Source of the DNA: JAIRTY01 sp050257395
GTDB taxonomy: Bacteria > Actinomycetota > Actinomycetes > Streptosporangiales > Streptosporangiaceae
Direction: 5' to 3'
DNA: 34,729 bases
Assembly: GCA_050257395.1 (NCBI GenBank)
Contig: JBLMWU010000024.1
Span: forward strand, 1-34,729
The notes beneath the pieces are model-generated. The model did not search any database and had not been told where the DNA came from. It was given only the letters and a program-made list of their open reading frames with translations. Below are positions 31,366 to 34,729 of this stretch, one piece after another (within the stretch, counting starts at the first letter, position 1; each line of letters opens with the position of its first letter). The position numbers and the translations under genes were made by a program.

Positions 31366-31536
31366 GTGGACCTGCTTGCCCTCATCCTGGCCCTCGGGGC
31401 GCTGGTGATGTTCGTGTTCGCCGCCAGCGGCCGGGAACTGCGCCGCTTCAACGAGATCGCGCTCGGGCTCGTCCTGCTGACCGCCGCGCTGATCTGCCAG
31501 TTCACTTCGATCACCGGCATCAGCATCGGCCGGTGA
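31366..31536 (+). CDS. Small two-helix membrane protein downstream of P450 fusion
   Basis: A 56-residue protein, mostly two hydrophobic helices: LLALILALGALVMFVFAA, a short basic loop (SGRELRRFNE), then ALGLVLLTAALICQFTSI. The GTG start at 31366-31368 has GGGAG 6 bases before it, and the gene begins 16 bases after the P450 stop, so they probably share a transcript. No family is recognised. It could anchor or assist the reductase fusion at the membrane, or be unrelated. Confidence 0.6.
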   Translation: MDLLALILALGALVMFVFAASGRELRRFNEIALGLVLLTAALICQFTSITGISIGR

Positions 31537-31545
31537 CGGACGGGG

Positions 31546-32169
31546 TCACACGGCGATGCGCAGCAGCAGGCGCCGGGTGGGCGACTCGATGCGCAGCGCC
31601 GTCAGCCGCGACACCGGGATTGCCGTGGTGCCTTCCACCCGGGCGGCGCCGCTGTAGGTGGCGTTCCAGCTGCCCGCCACGTCGGTGCCGGCCGCGGACA
31701 CCGCCACCAGGGTGCAGTGCTCACGGGCGGGCAGCCCGGTGACGGTCAGCTCGATCTGGGTGCCGGCCGCGGTGGCCAGCAGGCGGGCCTGCCCGTGGAC
31801 CCCGCTCGCCCGGTCAAAGCCGCGGAAGGCGGGTGCGGCCGGATGGGCGGCAACGCCCATGACCGCGGCGGCGGCCACGGCCGCGGCGGCTGCGGCACCG
31901 GTGACGGTCAGCCAGCCCTGCCGGGTGAGGCGCTGCCACGGGCGGATCGGCGCCAGCGGGGGGACGGGCGGCAGCTGGCCGTCTGGCATGCCGTCGGCCG
32001 CCGCCGCCCGGCTGAGCCAGTCGCGCATGGGGACCAGATCCTGGTACTCAGCGCGGCAGGGGCGGCAGGCCCGCAGGTGGCGCCGTACCCGGGCGGCTGT
32101 GCCGGGGTCGATGGCACCCACGATGCAGGCGCCGATGTCGCCCCGCCACATGGTGCATGCCTGGCTCAT
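31546..32169 (-). CDS. Anti-sigma factor-like protein (zinc-finger, single TM), second copy
   Basis: A 207-residue protein. The N-terminal ZAS/zf-HC2-like segment has DIGACIVGAIDPGTAARVRRHLRACRPCRAEY (His-x3-Cys-x2-Cys), a transmembrane helix follows (WLTVTGAAAAAAVAAAAVMG), and the outside domain is beta-rich (IELTVTGLPAREHCTLVAVSAAG, ending RRLLLRIAV). ATG at 32169 is preceded by AGGAG. It resembles the protein at 32564-33235 in plan and in its C-terminal domain, so the pair looks like a duplication. It lies at the end of the sigma operon, converging on the 56-residue gene from the P450 side. Confidence 0.75.
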   Translation of the reverse strand: MSQACTMWRGDIGACIVGAIDPGTAARVRRHLRACRPCRAEYQDLVPMRDWLSRAAAADGMPDGQLPPVPPLAPIRPWQRLTRQGWLTVTGAAAAAAVAAAAVMGVAAHPAAPAFRGFDRASGVHGQARLLATAAGTQIELTVTGLPAREHCTLVAVSAAGTDVAGSWNATYSGAARVEGTTAIPVSRLTALRIESPTRRLLLRIAV

Positions 32170-32185
32170 CCCCGCTCCTGTCCTG

Positions 32186-32497
32186 TCAGTAGTCGGCCGA
32201 CCCGCCCTGGTAGGAGTAGCCGCCCGAGGGGTTCGCGGACTGGGCAGGCTGGGCTGGCGCGCCGCCGGCGCTGGTGGTGACGGCCTGCCAGTCGAACGAG
32301 ACGCCGCCGAAACGGTCGGTGAAGCGGTTGCCGTGGGCCTGGCCGGCCGCCCGGTCCAGCCGGAACGTGTACAGGACGGCCGCTGCGGCCCCGGCGAGAA
32401 CGGGTACCGCCGCGCGGCCGGCCCGCCCGCCGGGTGCCGCCCGGCCGGAACGACGGAGCCACCGGCTCCCGGTCGCCGCGTCAGGCCTGCTCGTCAT
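32186..32497 (-). CDS. Small hypothetical membrane-anchored protein
   Basis: A 103-residue protein. After a basic, Arg/Gly-rich cytosolic leader comes one hydrophobic stretch (AAVPVLAGAAAAVLYTF), then a polar outside tail with FTDRFGGVSFDW and a Gly/Ser/Tyr-rich end (GGYSYQGGSADY). AGGAGG precedes the ATG. I do not recognise it. It sits between two anti-sigma-like genes, 66 and 16 bases away, so it is presumably in the same operon. Confidence 0.5.
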   Translation of the reverse strand: MTSRPDAATGSRWLRRSGRAAPGGRAGRAAVPVLAGAAAAVLYTFRLDRAAGQAHGNRFTDRFGGVSFDWQAVTTSAGGAPAQPAQSANPSGGYSYQGGSADY

Positions 32498-32563
32498 GGT
32501 GTGCCCTCCTGCCTGCTGCTGGTACCTGCTCAGCGGTGATTACGCCGGAAGGGCTGGCGGCGT

Positions 32564-33235
32564 TCACCGGGCGCTGATCGTCACCAGGGCCTTGTGCCCG
32601 GCCACCACCTGCAGGCTGGCGATGTCGGACGGCCGCCAGTCAGCGCTGCCGGGGATGCTCACCGGGCCGTCGCGCCAGGCGTCCCAGACGCCGGAAACCT
32701 CGGCCGCCCCGGCCCGGGACCGGACGATCAGGCGGCACGGCACGTTGAGCGGCAGCCCGCGCACGTCCAGCCGGATGCTCGTCCCCCAGGAGGTCGCGGT
32801 GAGGGCCGCGGTCGCGCTGACACGGGTCGCCGGGTTCGCGGTGGAGAGGGTGACGGTGGCCGGGCGGGGGGCGGAGCCGCTGGCCGCCAGCCACGACCCG
32901 GCGGCGGCGCCCGCGACGGCGGCCGCGCCCGCCGCGGCGCCGGCGGCCTGCCAGATCCGGGCGGCGCGCCTTCCCCGCCGGGCGGGCCCGGTCCTGCTGC
33001 GGGCACGCCTGCCGGGCCGCCCGCCGGGCTGGCCGGCGGCTGGCAGGCCGCCGGCAGCGCCGCCCAGCAGGCTTTCCGGGACTCCGGCCAGCAGGCCCGG
33101 CAGCGGGCTCAGGTGCAGCAGCTCGGCCTGGCACTCCGGGCAGCCGGGCAGGTGCGCCGCTACCCGCTGCCGTTCCCCGGCGTCGGCGGCCCCGAGCACG
33201 TAGACGCCCAGCGACGTCATCATCTGGCAGGTCAT
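32564..33235 (-). CDS. Zinc-finger anti-sigma factor, cognate to the upstream ECF sigma
   Basis: A 223-residue protein. The N-terminal anti-sigma domain is VYVLGAADAGERQRVAAHLPGCPECQAELLHL (H-x3-C-x2-C), a basic stretch leads to one Ala-rich transmembrane helix (GAAAGAAAVAGAAAGSWLAA), and an outside beta-rich domain follows (SIRLDVRGLPLNVPCRLIVRS). The ATG overlaps the sigma stop (ATGA), as usual for sigma/anti-sigma pairs; it should hold the ECF sigma at the membrane until a signal arrives. Its exterior domain resembles that of the 31546-32169 protein. Confidence 0.83.
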   Translation of the reverse strand: MTCQMMTSLGVYVLGAADAGERQRVAAHLPGCPECQAELLHLSPLPGLLAGVPESLLGGAAGGLPAAGQPGGRPGRRARSRTGPARRGRRAARIWQAAGAAAGAAAVAGAAAGSWLAASGSAPRPATVTLSTANPATRVSATAALTATSWGTSIRLDVRGLPLNVPCRLIVRSRAGAAEVSGVWDAWRDGPVSIPGSADWRPSDIASLQVVAGHKALVTISAR

Positions 33236-33747
33236 GGCCTGGTGATCCCCTGCTTCTCGAGCTCCCTGCGCAGTGCCCGCAGGCCGTAGAAGCAGCGGGA
33301 TCTGACCGTGCCCTCGGGGATGGCCAGCAGCTGCGCCACCTCCGCCACCGGCCTGCGCCGGTAGAACAGCTCCACGATCACGGCCCGGTGCTCCGGGTTG
33401 ACCGCGTTCAGCGCGGCCGCCACCAGCCAGGCGTCCAGCACCCGGTCGAGACCGTCGTCGGTGCGCGGCAGGGCGTTCTCGTCGAGGGGCACCTCCCGCG
33501 GCCGGGCACGCCGGCGGCGGTGGTAGGCGGAGATGGCGATGTTGCGCGCCACGGTGCGCAGCCACGACCCCACATGCTCGGGGCGCAGTTCCCCGGCATG
33601 CTGCCAGCCCCGGATCATCGTCTCCTGGACGACGTCTTCCGCCGCCTGCATGTCACCGTTGACGAGCGGGAGCACGAACCCCACCAGCGGCACCCGGTAG
33701 GAGTCCAGCCAGGTGTCCACCGTGTCGTCACAACCCGGGGCGGCCAC
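33232..33747 (-). CDS. ECF-type RNA polymerase sigma factor
   Basis: A 171-residue sigma-70 family protein of ECF size. Region 2 is VPLVGFVLPLVNGDMQAAEDVVQETMIRGWQHAGELRP, with the conserved DVVQETMIRGW. Region 4 is NPEHRAVIVELFYRRRPVAEVAQLLAIPEGTVRSRCFYGLRALRRELEK. The GTG at 33745-33747 is chosen as the first good start before region 2; the frame is open further upstream but that sequence is shadow of the LuxR-type gene. No clear Shine-Dalgarno is present, and TATTAC just upstream could make it leaderless. It regulates the following anti-sigma genes and perhaps nearby lipid genes; targets are unknown. Confidence 0.88.
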   Translation of the reverse strand: MAAPGCDDTVDTWLDSYRVPLVGFVLPLVNGDMQAAEDVVQETMIRGWQHAGELRPEHVGSWLRTVARNIAISAYHRRRRARPREVPLDENALPRTDDGLDRVLDAWLVAAALNAVNPEHRAVIVELFYRRRPVAEVAQLLAIPEGTVRSRCFYGLRALRRELEKQGITRP

Positions 33748-33818
33748 GACGGGTAATACGCGGCCCGCCGGCCGCACGTTCAGCCGTCGCGGGAATCGCT
33801 GGCCGGCTGCCCCGGAGG

Positions 33819-34729
33819 TCAGGCCTGCTGGCCGTGCGGCAGCCCGGCGGGGGGCAGGCCCTCCTGGCAGGCGAGCAGCGCGGCCTGGGTCCTGGACTCC
33901 AGGCGGAGCTTGCCCAGCAGGTTGCTCACGTGCGTCCTGGCGGTCCGCTCCGTGATCTCGAGCCGGCGGGCGATCTCCTGGTTGGAGCAGCCCTCCGCCA
34001 GCAGCCCCAGCACCTCGCGCTCGCGCGGCGTGAGGGCGCCGATGGCGGTCCGGGTCCCGTTCAGCAGGCGGCCGGCGGCCCGGCCGCCCGGCCGGCCCGG
34101 CCCGCGGCCAGCCGCCCACCCGGCGGCCGGCGCCAGCCCGGCGTCCGCCACCGCGAGCGCTGCCCGGCCGGGGGTGCTGGCTGGCGGCCCGCCGGATAGA
34201 AGGCGCTGAGGGTCCCGACCACCCGGCCGCGGGCCGCCAGCGGCACCGCCGCGAACCCGTCCCACGCGACGGTTTCCAGCACGTTGTGCGCCGGTGCCCA
34301 GCGGGCGTCGCGCATGACCGAGTCGTAGCGGTGCGGCACCACCACCAGCCGCCGGCCGCGCAGCGCCTCCCGGTGCTTGAACTCCGCGCCGAGGGCGTCG
34401 CAGCGCTCCATCCGCGCGCGGCGCTCTTCCGCCGTCCCGGCGAACCCGGCTCCGCCGAGTATCTCCCGGTGCCCGGCTCCGGCGTCCGCGTGCAGCACGA
34501 TGTTGGCGGCAGCCAGCTGGAGATCCTCCCTGACCTCCGACGCGATCGAGTCCAGCGCTCCCGCCAGCGCGCCGGGCTCCGCCGGGCCGGCGGCGGCCCA
34601 GGACGGCTCCGGCTGGCGGGGCCCGCGCTGCCGCGTGCCCGCGGCCGGCTGGAACGTGATGACCCGCTGCCCGGCCAGGCCGGCCGGCGCGGCTTCGCTG
34701 AACCGCAGGCCCGGCCAGCGCCGCGGCAG
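33819..34729 (-). pseudogene. GAF-LuxR response regulator, frameshifted and cut by window edge
   Basis: A frame enters from the right edge and stays open to beyond the GAF-like segment (LAAANIVLHADAGAGHREILGGAG, RYDSVMRDARWAPAHNVLETVAWDGFAAVPL, GRVVGTLSAFYPAGRQP). Homology then jumps one frame: STPGRAALAVADAGLAPAAG and the LuxR HTH (LTPREREVLGLLAEGCSNQEIARRLEITERTARTHVSNLLGKLRL). Loss of one base near 34178-34181, where CAG-CCN-AGC-ACC would be expected, explains the shift. The whole would be a GAF sensor with C-terminal HTH. Either the gene is inactivated or the assembly has an error there. It is 71 bases upstream of the ECF sigma gene on the same strand. Confidence 0.75.

Noticed and set aside
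1..34729. CRISPR arrays, rRNA or phage structural genes
   Set aside because: No regularly spaced repeats, rRNA-like sequence or phage gene families were found on reading.

Overview
The window is high-GC DNA with strong G/C preference at third codon positions, GTG and TTG starts, leaderless promoters and actinobacterial gene families (SAV2177-type methyltransferase, HspR, WXG100, SCO7613-like membrane protein, SpoIIE-type phosphatases, ECF sigma with zinc anti-sigma). It fits a soil-dwelling, probably filamentous Actinomycetota. The genus cannot be fixed from the sequence alone.

Left part (1-6.6 kb): a small accessory island. A toxin-antitoxin pair comes first. Three direct repeats follow (about 1330-1430, 4876-5066 and 6102-6288). 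Each carries the 3' half of an initiator tRNA-fMet gene (through CCA) plus its terminator, but no intact tRNA is present. Between copies 1 and 2 lie an APH-like kinase and the threonine-to-glycine pair tdh-kbl. Between copies 2 and 3 lies a class IV aminotransferase, bounded by a 17-bp inverted repeat with one mismatch.

6.7-13.4 kb: a probable light-responsive lipid locus. A minus-strand operon (FAD oxidoreductase, DUF1365, cyclopropane-fatty-acid-synthase-like methyltransferase) diverges from a plus-strand operon (CarH/LitR-type B12 photoreceptor regulator, SRPBCC protein, SDR). The regulator keeps the Wx9EH signature of adenosylcobalamin light sensors.

13.4-16 kb: a heat-shock block. hsp20 diverges from dnaJ-like and hspR, and the two promoters share one palindromic -35 element. 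A second MerR regulator and a divergent small protein follow.

16-22.9 kb: an 801-residue multi-pass membrane protein, then a four-gene translationally coupled cluster led by a 99-residue WXG100 protein (probable type VII secretion substrates), a convergent 147-residue unknown protein and a GNAT acetyltransferase.

22.9-27.3 kb: a 5'-truncated GH18 chitinase-like gene, a cupin, a PAS-GAF-PP2C phosphatase and a SAV2177-family methyltransferase.

27.3-34.7 kb: the most striking gene, a 1325-residue single-chain FHA + P450 + flavodoxin + FAD/NADPH reductase fusion. Its P450 I-helix has Asn-Gly where the acid-Thr pair is expected. A tiny membrane protein follows. Then comes an ECF sigma operon with two anti-sigma-like paralogues, and a frameshifted GAF-LuxR regulator that runs off the right edge.
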